Notes: a model not told the origin generated them from the letters alone. DNA of 48,084 bases from JAXLVB01 sp046329195 (GCA_046329195.1 JAXLVB010000004.1:1-48084); one strand, 5' to 3'. Positions 6,165 to 14,985 are shown, counted from the first letter of the stretch. Numbers and translations: made by a program.

Positions 6165-7859
6165 TCAGAAAATAAACTGTCGTTGACCGATGTTCCAGCG
6201 CAAGGCCCCCGATACGTACACGGTGTTGCGGTCGAGGGTATTGTCTGCGCTATCTACTTTACGAGCAATGGCCTTTAGGTCCACAAAAAAGTTGTGTTTT
6301 AGCATGTACGATGCCGTAAAATCCAAATAAGTGAGGTTGTTTTTGACCCCTTGACCAATGCTATTGCCTAAATCTTGCTTCCGAGTATCATAGTTTTTGA
6401 GTGGGCTACCTCCCCAATTTTCGGTGGGCGTACTATCAGTGCCATACGTGGATAGCACCATCGTTCCGGTCAGGAAAAGTCGCTTAGTAGGTTGAAAACG
6501 GGCAATCCCTACAAACTCCTTGAAGTTGGCTCCTAATGGATGCGCCAAAGGCTGATTGTAATTGATGTAATTAGTTTGGTCTGAGAGGTGCTGGTAGGTG
6601 TAGGGTCGAGCTAAGTTGACTTCACCTTGAAGGTCTAAGTTGTCAATTCCGAACGCATTGATATACTTGCCACCCAACTGTACCCCAAACTTATTCACCC
6701 ACGAGCCATCGCCTGCCTTGAGAGCACTCAGTACAAATTCGTCTAACAAAACTTGTCCGTAAATTGAAAACCGCTTGCGCATATTGGCTTTAAAATCAAA
6801 CCCCACCATGGCGTTGTCGGGGCTACCTTTTTGTTGCTCAATAGCTCGGTAAAAAATGATGGGATTCATGTAACTAAGGTCAAAATAACCTTGGTCTTTA
6901 GCACGGCCAAATATTTCGGTTTCAAATACTCCGATGTTCAGATTGTTGGTTACATTAAGGCTAAGGTGATGAAACACAAAGAATTTCTTAGGTGGTAGTT
7001 GGCCATAAGGCAGTACCTGTTGGCGGTCGTAAATCTCGCTAAATAGGTTCATGTACTGAAACCGGCCAATTTGTGTAGTCAGTTTAAGAAACAAATAGGG
7101 ACTACTAAAATCCGATAAAATCATAGACCGTAATCCATTGCCAATGAAGTTTTTGTCGTGCCCAAACTGGATGTTGATAAACTTCACTGCTTGAAACGAA
7201 ATATAACCCCTCGCCGATAAGAAATCGTACGTTTTGTTGTCACCTTTAAAGGTTTTGGTGAGCCCTTCGCCAGGCAAGAATGCCTCTGCACTTGACCGAT
7301 TAGTCCAAGCTGCTACATAGTCGGCAAATCTCCCTTGGTTATCAGCAAAATAAGTATAGAACCCTAACTTCTTAGCAATCATCCCCCGAATCTCCAAACC
7401 ACGAGTGTTGACAAACGTCATCTTGTCGCTATCTTGGTCTTTACCAAAACCGACGTGAAGCACTGGGCTAGCATGAATCTCAAAATCGTCGTTTCGGAAA
7501 TAATACGTATCTGACTTCTTTTTGTAGAAAGTATTCCACAACGGCTTGTCGCTTTCTCCTTGTTTATCAGGGCTTTGTGACCATTCCCATGAGTCATTAC
7601 GGAGATAGTCGAGGTTAAACTTATCTCGCTCATTGAGGTCATCTACTTTTTTCTCCACACTGTCGGCCAGCTGCACAATACTTTTGCGCAAGTAAGGCTT
7701 CATGTGCGTATGGATGCGGTCGGCAAATTTTCCGTAACGAATTTCGTAACGCTCTACCAAATGATTATAATCAGCATTAAGGGGGGCAAAAACACTTTGG
7801 GCTTTCGATTCAATCAGGAGTAAACTCCCTGCCAAAAAGAACAATAAAAATTTTTGCAT
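6165..7859 (-). CDS. Outer-membrane beta-barrel protein, RemB/Wzi-like
   Basis: This 564-residue protein has a signal peptide (MQKFLLFFLAGSLLLIESKAQ) and a body of alternating hydrophobic and aromatic beta strands, ending in FIF as outer-membrane barrels do. The opening (PLNADYNHLVERYEIRYGKF), the NTRGLEIRGMIAKKLGFYTYFADNQGR segment and GHDKNFIGNGLRSMILSDF resemble, from memory, Bacteroidota proteins annotated as gliding-motility protein RemB or as Wzi-type capsule-assembly barrels. The barrel location is well supported; the choice between adhesion/motility and surface attachment of polysaccharide is not. The long N-terminal helical region (residues 22-95) is outside the barrel. A gene for surface polysaccharide attachment would fit the large polysaccharide cluster, though that begins about 15 kb away. 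Confidence 0.6.
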   Translation of the reverse strand: MQKFLLFFLAGSLLLIESKAQSVFAPLNADYNHLVERYEIRYGKFADRIHTHMKPYLRKSIVQLADSVEKKVDDLNERDKFNLDYLRNDSWEWSQSPDKQGESDKPLWNTFYKKKSDTYYFRNDDFEIHASPVLHVGFGKDQDSDKMTFVNTRGLEIRGMIAKKLGFYTYFADNQGRFADYVAAWTNRSSAEAFLPGEGLTKTFKGDNKTYDFLSARGYISFQAVKFINIQFGHDKNFIGNGLRSMILSDFSSPYLFLKLTTQIGRFQYMNLFSEIYDRQQVLPYGQLPPKKFFVFHHLSLNVTNNLNIGVFETEIFGRAKDQGYFDLSYMNPIIFYRAIEQQKGSPDNAMVGFDFKANMRKRFSIYGQVLLDEFVLSALKAGDGSWVNKFGVQLGGKYINAFGIDNLDLQGEVNLARPYTYQHLSDQTNYINYNQPLAHPLGANFKEFVGIARFQPTKRLFLTGTMVLSTYGTDSTPTENWGGSPLKNYDTRKQDLGNSIGQGVKNNLTYLDFTASYMLKHNFFVDLKAIARKVDSADNTLDRNTVYVSGALRWNIGQRQFIF

Positions 7860-7943
7860 GAAGATGTCTCGTTTTGAGGCATTTTTTGTGATAATCTGCC
7901 ACTTTTGTGCAAAGTAACGCTAAATCTTCAAAAACCCGAAACA

Positions 7944-8594
7944 ATGTCCCCATTCATCTTGGCAGAGAGGTCGTCTGTTGCTAATCATTTTTTGGCAGAA
8001 TTGCGAGATGTTCGTGTCCAACAAGACAGCATGCGTTTTCGTCGAAACATGCAGCGATTGGGCGAGATACTGGCTTATGAAATTTCAAAAACACTTTCGT
8101 ACCAAGCCACTGAGGTAGCTACTCCTTTAGGAACTTGGAACACGCAGTTGTTAGAGCAACAGCCCATTTTGGTCGCTATTTTGAGGGCCAGTTTGCCATT
8201 TCATCAGGGTTTTCTTCATGTGTTTGACCAAGCGCCGTGTGCGTTTATTGGAGCCTATCGAGGTAAACACAAAGAAGATGAGACCTTTGATATTGCAATG
8301 GACTATATTGCTAGCCCTAGCCTACAAGATCAAATAATCATTTTGGCAGATCCGATGCTAGCTACTGGAAAATCGCTGGTCAAGTCGTATGAGGCCTTGT
8401 TGCATTATGGTACGCCCCAGCGAGTAGTCATTGCGGCTGCTATAGCGGCGCCCGAAGGTGTGGCACTTATTCAGAGTCAAATTCCTCAAAGTGAGCTTTT
8501 TATAGGAGCTGTGGACGAGTGCCTCAATCATAAGTTTTACATCATTCCAGGCTTGGGCGATGCTGGAGACTTGGCGTATGGCGGCAAAATCTAA
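7944..8594 (+). CDS. upp: Uracil phosphoribosyltransferase
   Basis: The enzyme makes UMP from uracil and phosphoribosyl pyrophosphate in pyrimidine salvage. The PRPP loop IILADPMLATGKSL (Asp about residue 136) and the C-terminal uracil-binding YIIPGLGDAGDLAYGGK, the hallmark of UPRTs, are both present; length (216) is normal. I chose ATG 7944 (MSPFIL...), as the alternative TTG at 7905 would add 13 residues that do not belong to the family. The sequence is more divergent than typical bacterial Upp in the middle (CAFIGAYRGKHKEDE in place of the usual GLYRDE-type loop), but the key residues are kept. The next gene starts 5 bp later and is probably cotranscribed. Confidence 0.92.
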   Translation: MSPFILAERSSVANHFLAELRDVRVQQDSMRFRRNMQRLGEILAYEISKTLSYQATEVATPLGTWNTQLLEQQPILVAILRASLPFHQGFLHVFDQAPCAFIGAYRGKHKEDETFDIAMDYIASPSLQDQIIILADPMLATGKSLVKSYEALLHYGTPQRVVIAAAIAAPEGVALIQSQIPQSELFIGAVDECLNHKFYIIPGLGDAGDLAYGGKI

Positions 8595-8599
8595 TCACG

Positions 8600-8977
8600 A
8601 TGAAGGAGCAAGAAGAAATTATTAGGCATTACCTTGACGGCTATAATCAGTTTGACATCAGCAAGATGGTGGCAGACCTTGATGAGCACATTGTATTTCG
8701 AAATAGCTCGAATGGTGAAATCACTTTGGAACTCCAAGGGCTGGAGGCATTTCGGCAACAAGCCGAGCAAGCTACTGCCTATTTTTTGTCCAGAACTCAA
8801 ACCATAACGGCTCTTGTCTGCCAAGAAAACAGGGTGGAAGTACAGATTAATTACCACGCCGTACTGGCCATTGACTTACCCAACGGTTTGAAAAAAGGAG
8901 ATGAACTGTCGCTACAAGGAATCTCTATCTTTGAGTTTGCGGGAAACAAAATTTGTAAACTAACGGATATAAGCTGA
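8600..8977 (+). CDS. SnoaL-like / NTF2-fold protein
   Basis: This 125-residue cytoplasmic protein has the pattern of NTF2-like (SnoaL-type) domains. An N-terminal helix (EEIIRHYLDGYNQFDISKMVADLDEHIVFRN) leads into the cone-shaped barrel, a loop ends at GLEAFRQQAEQA, and two long strands follow (VEVQINYHAVLAID, LSLQGISIFEFAGNKICKLTDI). Such domains bind small hydrophobic ligands or act as simple isomerases and cyclases; the substrate cannot be told from sequence. The gene lies 5 bp after upp, so translation is likely coupled, but there is no obvious functional link. It ends 20 bp before the convergent AraC gene. Confidence 0.75.
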   Translation: MKEQEEIIRHYLDGYNQFDISKMVADLDEHIVFRNSSNGEITLELQGLEAFRQQAEQATAYFLSRTQTITALVCQENRVEVQINYHAVLAIDLPNGLKKGDELSLQGISIFEFAGNKICKLTDIS

Positions 8978-8997
8978 GATAGAAAATCAACAAATAG

Positions 8998-9789
8998 TTA
9001 GTAAATTACTGCATGGTCAAAGTCAAAAATGCTGGGTGTGGTTCCTGTAAACTGCCGAAAATCACGCAGTAGGTGCATTTGGTCAAAATACCCACAAGCA
9101 TAGGTAATGTCTATCCATTTTTTGGATGGGTTAGTATTTTTGAACTTCATGGCTTGATTAAACCGAATCACCCGTTGGTACATTTTGGGGCTTACTCCCA
9201 CTCGCTCCAGGAATTTTCGTTCAAATTGTCGGCTACTCAAGCAAGCGTCTGCGGCCAGTTGGTCGATGCTTCGCTGGTGCAAAGTTGGCTGTGTAAGCAC
9301 CCAATCAATCGGGTTTGACGACAGCTTCTTTTTAGATAGATAACTGATTAAGAACTCATTACAAATTCGTATGGCCTCGTCAGGGGTTGAGGTATTCATC
9401 AATTGTTCGTTCCATGCTTCAATGGGACTACCCAACACAGCGGCAGTTTCTTCATAGCGATTGGCCAAATGGGTCATGGGCACTCCAAACAGGCGAAACA
9501 TCCCACCCGGCTGAAACAGTATCTTGACCATGCAATACTCATCGGGTACTATCATTTTGGTACCACCGCTAACGGCTTGGCCCATCATGATGTTGTCATA
9601 AACGGGTAAAGGTTGCCCTTGTAAGTCAAGAGGGAGTGGTTGGGCTCTTGGGTAAAAGTACAAACACTGCTCTGGCGAAGGCGACATAGTGAGCGGAACG
9701 CCACTCCCCTGCCGCATTGACAAATACCAATAGGCTTTTACAAAGGGGTGCAAAACAGGATGGGGCAATCGCTCTATGAAAACAACCAT
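8998..9789 (-). CDS. AraC-family transcriptional regulator
   Basis: The C-terminal third carries two helix-turn-helix motifs of the AraC/XylS type (SIDQLAADACLSSRQFERKFLERVGVSPKMYQRVIRFNQA and WIDITYACGYFDQMHLLRDFRQFTGTTPS). The N-terminal 150 residues (PHPVLHPFVKAYWYLS, later GTKMIVPDEYCMVKILFQPGGMFRLFGVP) match the DUF6597-like sensor domain of small-ligand regulators in Bacteroidota. I place the start at ATG 9789 (264 residues), because the extra 22 residues available up to 9855 are unlike the family. It is divergent from the SRPBCC gene 92 bp away, which is its most likely target along with itself. Confidence 0.85.
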   Translation of the reverse strand: MVVFIERLPHPVLHPFVKAYWYLSMRQGSGVPLTMSPSPEQCLYFYPRAQPLPLDLQGQPLPVYDNIMMGQAVSGGTKMIVPDEYCMVKILFQPGGMFRLFGVPMTHLANRYEETAAVLGSPIEAWNEQLMNTSTPDEAIRICNEFLISYLSKKKLSSNPIDWVLTQPTLHQRSIDQLAADACLSSRQFERKFLERVGVSPKMYQRVIRFNQAMKFKNTNPSKKWIDITYACGYFDQMHLLRDFRQFTGTTPSIFDFDHAVIY

Positions 9790-9881
9790 TGGGAGTGATT
9801 TTAGGATAAGTCTTGTTCGCCAAATGAAATATACGAACTTATCACCAATAATCAAGCTATTATTGCTGCTGGGGCGATTGA

Positions 9882-10553
9882 ATGAGCCAACTTTTCAAGA
9901 AATTTCGCTTTTTGACCTTTTCACAAAATCCAAAAATGACCCCAGCGGGTAAGTATTGTCAAACAGACGCACCCATGCCACTCTCAACCAACACACTCTC
10001 AACCCCCAAAACGCTCAACACAAACGCTTATCATTTCGTAACGCACTGGCAAGTAGAAGCCACACCCGAAGAGGTGTATGATACCTTAGGCAACGCCAAT
10101 GACTTAGCCCGCTGGTGGCCTTCGGTATATTTGGATGTAAAGGTACTGGAGCCTGGGCAGCCAGGCGGCAAAGGTAAGTTGGTTGAACTCTTCACGAAAG
10201 GGTGGCTACCTTATACCCTCCGCTGGAAGTTCAGGGTCACCGACAATGACTACCCTAACGGCTACCGAATCGAAGCTATCGGCGATTTTGTGGGGCGAGG
10301 TACCTGGACTTTTTCAAAAAACGGCTCCCTCTGCGACATCACCTACGATTGGAAAATCGAAGCCGAAAAGCCCTTACTCAAAACGTTGTCGTTTTTGTTA
10401 AAACCGATCTTCTCCCTTAATCACGAATGGGCTATGCGCAAAGGCGAAGAAAGCCTAAAATTAGAACTTCGTCGGCGTCGAGGGGAGCATGGTGTGCCTG
10501 CACCTCCCTCACCCACATTTCCGCATCATTGGACCAATAACAAGATATTGTAA
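9882..10553 (+). CDS. SRPBCC (START/Bet v1-like) family protein
   Basis: The 223-residue protein holds a polyketide_cyc2-type SRPBCC domain from about residue 49 (HFVTHWQVEATPEEVYDTLGNANDLARWWPSVYLDVKVLEPG) to about 200. This helix-grip fold binds hydrophobic ligands. Arg/Trp residues in the first helix (ARWWPSVY) and the C-terminal long helix (HEWAMRKGEESLKLEL) are typical. The first 31 residues are poorly conserved in character, so translation may start at ATG 9936 or 9975 instead. The tail is Arg- and Pro-rich (RRRRGEHGVPAPPSP). It is divergent from an AraC regulator and convergent with the DUF5916 gene. Function is unknown. Confidence 0.75.
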   Translation: MSQLFKKFRFLTFSQNPKMTPAGKYCQTDAPMPLSTNTLSTPKTLNTNAYHFVTHWQVEATPEEVYDTLGNANDLARWWPSVYLDVKVLEPGQPGGKGKLVELFTKGWLPYTLRWKFRVTDNDYPNGYRIEAIGDFVGRGTWTFSKNGSLCDITYDWKIEAEKPLLKTLSFLLKPIFSLNHEWAMRKGEESLKLELRRRRGEHGVPAPPSPTFPHHWTNNKIL

Positions 10554-10560
10554 CCGTTAG

Positions 10561-10601
10561 GGATTAACTGTTGGCAACAAGTCAACACCAACAACTAATC
10601 C
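10561..10601. terminator. Hairpin between convergent genes
   Basis: GGATTAACTGTTGG (10561-10574) and CCAACAACTAATCC (10588-10601) form a 14-bp stem with two mismatched positions, 8 bp after the SRPBCC stop and 38 bp before the end of the opposite-strand DUF5916 gene. There is no strong T-tract, so its efficiency as a terminator is uncertain. Confidence 0.45.
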
Positions 10602-10638
10602 ATTGAAATACAAATACTTACACACCAATTATTTTGCT

Positions 10639-12858
10639 TTACAATTGTCGCAGATAGCTAATCTTGGCAATGACGTGGTCTTCTTGGCTACGAGTACCGG
10701 GTATTTTCACGTTGTCAAATTCACGTTTGTTGAAAACTAAGTAGATAAACGACAACGGCTGGTATTCCCACGAGAGGCGAATGTTATAATTGTTGGCATT
10801 AGAATCGGTATTCTTTTGATAAAACCCAATCAGCTGTAGGCGTGGATTCAGTGCAAAACGACCTTCAAAAGACCACAAATCAACCGTTTTATCCACTTTG
10901 TTTTCGCCTACCCCCACAAAGTTATTCCGATTAAACCGAGCGTTAATCGAGATATGAGGAATCGGCGCAATCTGTAGTCTAAAATCGGAGGTATTTAACT
11001 TGCCATTGTAGTAATTGCCATACTCACCCGTCCAAGTAAAGCTAACTTTTTTGGAGCCGTCGGTGCTGTAATAAATGGCATGACGGGTGTAGTGGTAGTC
11101 GCCTTTGGCAATTTTGACCCCCAGTGGTAGAAAATCGTCCACCAAGTACTGGTAGGTAGGCGTGGTAATATACCCCACAAATCCACCCGATTGTAACATA
11201 AACCAGATAGGATTAAGCCCCACCGAACGCTCAATAAGTCGCCCGGTACTGGCCTGATGGTACAACTCCACCAAAAGACTTGGTTCAAACGAACGAATCA
11301 ATTTCTTGAACGGAATCCATTTACCTCTATTGTACCAGAAGATTCCGGGCGTAGTGGCAATTACGTCATTGCGAGACACAAAGCCTACTGCTGGGTTAAA
11401 GTTCTTAGTAACAACGCTTTGCGTCCACCAGATTTTCCATTGGTTCGTCGAATAATAATACTGTGCCGCAGCGGCCATGCCTGTGGTGCTCCCTTGGGTA
11501 TCGTGTGAGACCGTCATCATGTAGCTCAACGAATGCACTTGTTTGATTCGGAAAAACCCATCAATGGCTCCTAATACATTGGTATTAAGTACATTATTTT
11601 TGACGGTAATGAGGCCACCAATGCGGTTTTGTTCTCCGAAATTTTGTGAAAACCGCCCAATAAAGAAATGAGTTGTAGGCGAATTCCCTACTTCTCTCTG
11701 CCGGATGAGCATCCCCCCGTAGTTGCTTTTGAGCGAACGATGTACAAAACGAGCACCCACATCAAGCGGTATTGGATTGCCAGCTCCATCTAGTCCAATC
11801 TGCCGGCTAAAAAATGGCTGAATCCGCATAGTTCCCCCCGACAAATCAGTAGAGGGTCCAACACCCACGCCAAACAAAGAAGCATTTTCTAAGAAAAACT
11901 GTCGCCGTTCGGGAAAAAACACCGAAAACCGAGACACATTATTCACTTGGCGGTCGGCGTCGGCTTGGGCAAAATCTGTATTAAAGGTGAGATCTAGGAC
12001 AGAATGCGAGTTGATGGCCCATTTGATTTCTCCCCCCAGCTTAGCATGTTCTTCGTGGTCGGGGCGGTCTGCGATGTTGCGGTAACGGTCAAACGACATC
12101 AAAAAATACGGCTGTACTCGCACGTTGGTCGAGGGCGGTGGCGGCTGAATACCCGTCAGCAAACCAGCATAATCCATACGCAACACCGAATACGACCTCG
12201 GAAACGGCGAAAGCGCATAGTTTTCGTTGGTCATACGCCGCCCTCGGTTGATGTTGTAGCCCCAAGTTTGTATCGAGTCGGTGCTGTGTTTGTAGCGGAG
12301 GGTTTTCCATGGAATCGCAAACTCAGCCACCCAGCCCGAATCGGAGCGAGAAGTACGTACACGCCACAAGCCATCCCAATCTAAGTCTATATACGTAGCA
12401 TCAAACGACAAGAAATCTCGCTGCACTCCATGAGGGTTGGTAGTGAACACCATCGCATTGCGCTGGTCGTTGAAACCATCAAATGTCATACCCACAAAGT
12501 CAGATGTACGGGTGTTAAAATCTCGCTTAAAATCAATCACTCGCACTGATTTTTTACCCAACGAATCCTTGCAAATGATGCCTATGTACAGAAACTGGTG
12601 ATTGAACAAGGCTCGGGCAATGGTCTTTTGCTTAGGGGCTTGACCTTGATGCGGGTCTATCTCGATAAACTGGTCAACGGGTTTTGCCAACTTCCATTCG
12701 GCGTCAGAAAGCTGGCCGTCCACTTTAAGAAAGGAATTAACTTTAGTAGCTTCTAAGGTTTTTTTAACCGAATCGGGTCTGAAAATCTGGGCGTCTTGAG
12801 CCTTAACCCCAAAGGGCAACCACCAGCCCAACAAAAGCAAGGATAAATACTTGGTCAT
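10639..12858 (-). CDS. DUF5916 outer-membrane protein with carbohydrate-binding family 9-like domain
   Basis: The 739-residue product begins at ATG 12858 with a signal peptide (MTKYLSLLLLGWWLPFGVKAQ). A longer frame to 13032 would put 58 unrelated residues in front of it, and a -7 box lies at 12894-12901 inside that extension, supporting the shorter start. Residues about 35-230 resemble a CBM9-like beta-sandwich (VDGQLSDAEWKLAKPVDQFIEIDPHQG, DFVGMTFDGFNDQRNAMVFTTNPHGVQRD). The rest is a DUF5916 barrel-like region with FPERRQFFLENASLFGVG and a C-terminal aromatic strand. Such proteins are common in Bacteroidota and their role is unproven; sugar or metal uptake and surface hydrolase functions have been proposed. 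Surface location is likely. Confidence 0.85.
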   Translation of the reverse strand: MTKYLSLLLLGWWLPFGVKAQDAQIFRPDSVKKTLEATKVNSFLKVDGQLSDAEWKLAKPVDQFIEIDPHQGQAPKQKTIARALFNHQFLYIGIICKDSLGKKSVRVIDFKRDFNTRTSDFVGMTFDGFNDQRNAMVFTTNPHGVQRDFLSFDATYIDLDWDGLWRVRTSRSDSGWVAEFAIPWKTLRYKHSTDSIQTWGYNINRGRRMTNENYALSPFPRSYSVLRMDYAGLLTGIQPPPPSTNVRVQPYFLMSFDRYRNIADRPDHEEHAKLGGEIKWAINSHSVLDLTFNTDFAQADADRQVNNVSRFSVFFPERRQFFLENASLFGVGVGPSTDLSGGTMRIQPFFSRQIGLDGAGNPIPLDVGARFVHRSLKSNYGGMLIRQREVGNSPTTHFFIGRFSQNFGEQNRIGGLITVKNNVLNTNVLGAIDGFFRIKQVHSLSYMMTVSHDTQGSTTGMAAAAQYYYSTNQWKIWWTQSVVTKNFNPAVGFVSRNDVIATTPGIFWYNRGKWIPFKKLIRSFEPSLLVELYHQASTGRLIERSVGLNPIWFMLQSGGFVGYITTPTYQYLVDDFLPLGVKIAKGDYHYTRHAIYYSTDGSKKVSFTWTGEYGNYYNGKLNTSDFRLQIAPIPHISINARFNRNNFVGVGENKVDKTVDLWSFEGRFALNPRLQLIGFYQKNTDSNANNYNIRLSWEYQPLSFIYLVFNKREFDNVKIPGTRSQEDHVIAKISYLRQL

Positions 12859-12893
12859 TAGCAGAATTGTAGTGTCAAGATGAAGTAGGTCTG

Positions 12894-12901
12894 CAAAGGT
12901 A
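12894..12901 (-). promoter_or_regulatory. -7 box (TACCTTTG) for the DUF5916 gene
   Basis: On the minus strand TACCTTTG occupies 12901-12894, a perfect TAnnTTTG element. Transcription would begin near 12888, about 30 nt before the ATG at 12858. A matching -33 element is not evident. Confidence 0.5.
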
Positions 12902-13155
12902 CTCAAACAAGTAGTAAGAGGAATAGCTTGCCGACCAAGTGCGTTAAATTCCTCCCCAAAGCCAACACATGAGCGACGTATGATTTCTATGACAAAAATA
13001 AGAGCGAAAAAATGACTACTCCACAAATCCAAAAAAGTGAAAGGAGTGTATATTTAATTGATGACGGTACGCTCAAGAGTAGTGGTACCCACTATCATTC
13101 CAACGCTATCTTCCGAAAACGAATTGAATGCCCCAATTTTTAAACCCAGAATACG

Positions 13156-13707
13156 ATGATAGACATTTTTAAAACGTACATTGATCCAGCTTCTAAAGAG
13201 AGTTTTCGAGGGTTATCATTAGACCAAAACAGTTACAAAATGGAGTGGATTGTGCAGCCAGAAGGATACGTGCCTTTAGAACACATTCATTTACACCAAA
13301 ACGAAACTTTTTTGATACAAGAAGGTGAGATTCTCTTATTGATTGATGGGGAAAAATTCGTCGGAAAGGTAGGAGATGTGATTACTGTACCCAAAGGGAA
13401 AAGACATATTGCTTATAACAATGCTCAGACGGTTCTGAAATGCGAAGTTAGTTATACGCCAAGTCTTGATATTCTGCAATTTGAGCAGTGTTTTATGGGG
13501 ATGCTCCAAGACGGACATTATGACAAAACTGGCAAAATTAAGATTCCGATGATGGGTTATTTTCTCTCCAAAATGAAATGCCAATCCATGACTCGCCCAA
13601 CCGAAATCCCTGCTTTTGTTTTTGCATTTGCCTTAAAAGTTTTTTATCTGGTGGGTGTCATTAGAGGGTGGAAAAAATATTACACTGCTTATACTGGACT
13701 AAGTTAA
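13156..13707 (+). CDS. Cupin-domain protein with C-terminal hydrophobic segment
   Basis: Residues 37-57 match cupin motif 1 exactly (G-x5-HxH-x4-E-x6-G: His43, His45, Glu50, Gly57). Residues 73-89 match motif 2 (GDVITVPKGKRHIAYNN), so a metal-binding site is likely. The remaining 80 residues are unusual for a small cupin: a linker, then a hydrophobic stretch (AFVFAFALKVFYLVGVIRGW, about 152-171) that may be a membrane anchor or a buried helix. The substrate is unknown. The ATG at 13156 overlaps the stop of a 32-codon reading frame (13061-13159) by four bases, so that frame might couple translation. Confidence 0.8.
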   Translation: MIDIFKTYIDPASKESFRGLSLDQNSYKMEWIVQPEGYVPLEHIHLHQNETFLIQEGEILLLIDGEKFVGKVGDVITVPKGKRHIAYNNAQTVLKCEVSYTPSLDILQFEQCFMGMLQDGHYDKTGKIKIPMMGYFLSKMKCQSMTRPTEIPAFVFAFALKVFYLVGVIRGWKKYYTAYTGLS

Positions 13708-13815
13708 ATGTATTGTAAATCAAGACTTTTTGATTTGCCAATCACTGTCACTATTCCTACTCGCTCCCTTGATTTTTATTAAAAATAGTTCGTTAACAGT
13801 GTACTAAACATCGCT

Positions 13816-14322
13816 ATGAACAAAGCCTTAGGTCTCTTCGTGCTCCTGAATGTTTCGTTGGCAAATGCCCAAACTACCTCTAATAATAAGATAATTATTC
13901 AGCAGTTTTATGAAGCATTCAATCAAGGAAATTTGGCACTTGCTTCTACTTTTTATGCTTCTGTTGTGCAGTTACGCTCCGCCGCAGGTACAAGTTACCA
14001 ACTCACCAAAGAAATGCTTCAAAAAAGTATAGAAGGTAGCTTCAAGGCATTTCCTGATGGCAAAAACGAGATTATAACTATCATGGCAGATGGTGATTGG
14101 GTAGCTGTATGTGACCGTCGTACAGGCACAAATCTTGGCCCTTGGATGGGTATAGAAGCTACTGGCAAAACTACTGACTTTTTGGTTATGGAAATGTATC
14201 GGCTGCATCAAGGAAAAATTGTAGAAATTATGGTGGTTCATGACCATCTAACCGCTCTAAAGCAGTTAGGGATTATTCCCTCCGACATAAGAAATTTATT
14301 GCCTGCCCCGCTCAAAAAGTAG
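13816..14322 (+). CDS. Exported SnoaL-like ester-cyclase-family protein
   Basis: The 168-residue protein has a signal peptide (MNKALGLFVLLNVSLANAQ) followed by an NTF2-fold SnoaL domain: IIQQFYEAFNQGNLALASTFYASVVQ, then SFKAFPDGKNEIITIMADGDWVAV, and the strand MEMYRLHQGKIVEIMVVHDHLTALKQLGIIP. The closing phrase (HD...LKQLGIIP) is typical of proteins annotated as ester cyclases. The His/Asp pair near the end is where SnoaL has its catalytic Asp region. The signal peptide places it in the periplasm, unlike its cytoplasmic relative at 8600. The next gene starts 27 bp later and may be cotranscribed. Confidence 0.78.
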   Translation: MNKALGLFVLLNVSLANAQTTSNNKIIIQQFYEAFNQGNLALASTFYASVVQLRSAAGTSYQLTKEMLQKSIEGSFKAFPDGKNEIITIMADGDWVAVCDRRTGTNLGPWMGIEATGKTTDFLVMEMYRLHQGKIVEIMVVHDHLTALKQLGIIPSDIRNLLPAPLKK

Positions 14323-14349
14323 TTAAAACTTATTATCAGAACATAGCGT

Positions 14350-14985
14350 ATGAAACATAAAGTAATTGGAGGAATTATCTTCTTACTTCTTGGTTGGCTC
14401 GGTTATGATTTGTATTGGCCTCGCAAGGTCAATCTCCGTGAAATGGAACCACTCGAAATCGCTCGATTAGAGGCTGCTATGTGGCGTTCGTACTACGAAC
14501 AAAGACCTATTTTATTATGTTGGCAAACAGCAGAACTGATGCAAACGCAGCTACATGCTCCGTTTTGGAGGTCTTTTTTGATGGCGTACAATGCGGCCAG
14601 CGCTGCGTTTGTTTTCAAAGAAGGCAAGCGTCGAAGCCACTATCAACAAGCACTTCCGTATTTGCAGCGCTATTACGCAGCCATCTACCACCTCAGCGAC
14701 ACCCCCTTCGACGTAAACAAGACGGCTCAAGAAGAATTAGAATGGTGGATAATCCGCCGAGAACGTGACCGCCATCCGCCTACCGAATGGGCCACCCTCC
14801 AAGCCAATATTGCCGCCAAGCTTTATCAAAAGCCCCCTTCGGCCTTTGCCTCCTACGCTCGCCTACGCACGGATGCCATGCTGCTGCGTGACCAAAAGGG
14901 CAAAAACATCACCGAACAAGATTGGCAAAACGTCCAAACGCTCCTAAATCGTTCGTGGACCGCACTTCACAAGGCTGTGAAATAG
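14350..14985 (+). CDS. Membrane-anchored hypothetical protein
   Basis: I do not recognise this 211-residue protein. One N-terminal transmembrane segment (VIGGIIFLLLGWLGYDLYW, about residues 5-23) anchors an otherwise soluble, helix-rich domain that is high in Trp, Arg and Tyr (EMEPLEIARLEAAMWRSYYEQRPILLCWQTAELM; WRSFLMAYNAASAAFVF; LEWWIIRRERDRHPPTEWATLQANIAAKLYQKP). With an N-in orientation the domain would be periplasmic. The composition suggests an all-alpha fold. The nearest neighbour on the same strand is the SnoaL-like gene 27 bp upstream; the function stays open. Confidence 0.7.
   Translation: MKHKVIGGIIFLLLGWLGYDLYWPRKVNLREMEPLEIARLEAAMWRSYYEQRPILLCWQTAELMQTQLHAPFWRSFLMAYNAASAAFVFKEGKRRSHYQQALPYLQRYYAAIYHLSDTPFDVNKTAQEELEWWIIRRERDRHPPTEWATLQANIAAKLYQKPPSAFASYARLRTDAMLLRDQKGKNITEQDWQNVQTLLNRSWTALHKAVK

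Noticed and set aside
12004..12384. A 126-codon plus-strand frame opposite the DUF5916 gene.
   Set aside because: It lies entirely within a well-supported gene, has Arg/Val-rich low-quality composition and no recognisable motif; it is a shadow frame.
12859..13032. N-terminal extension of the DUF5916 protein by 58 residues.
   Set aside because: The extension precedes a clean signal peptide and contains a -7 promoter box, so ATG 12858 is the likely start.
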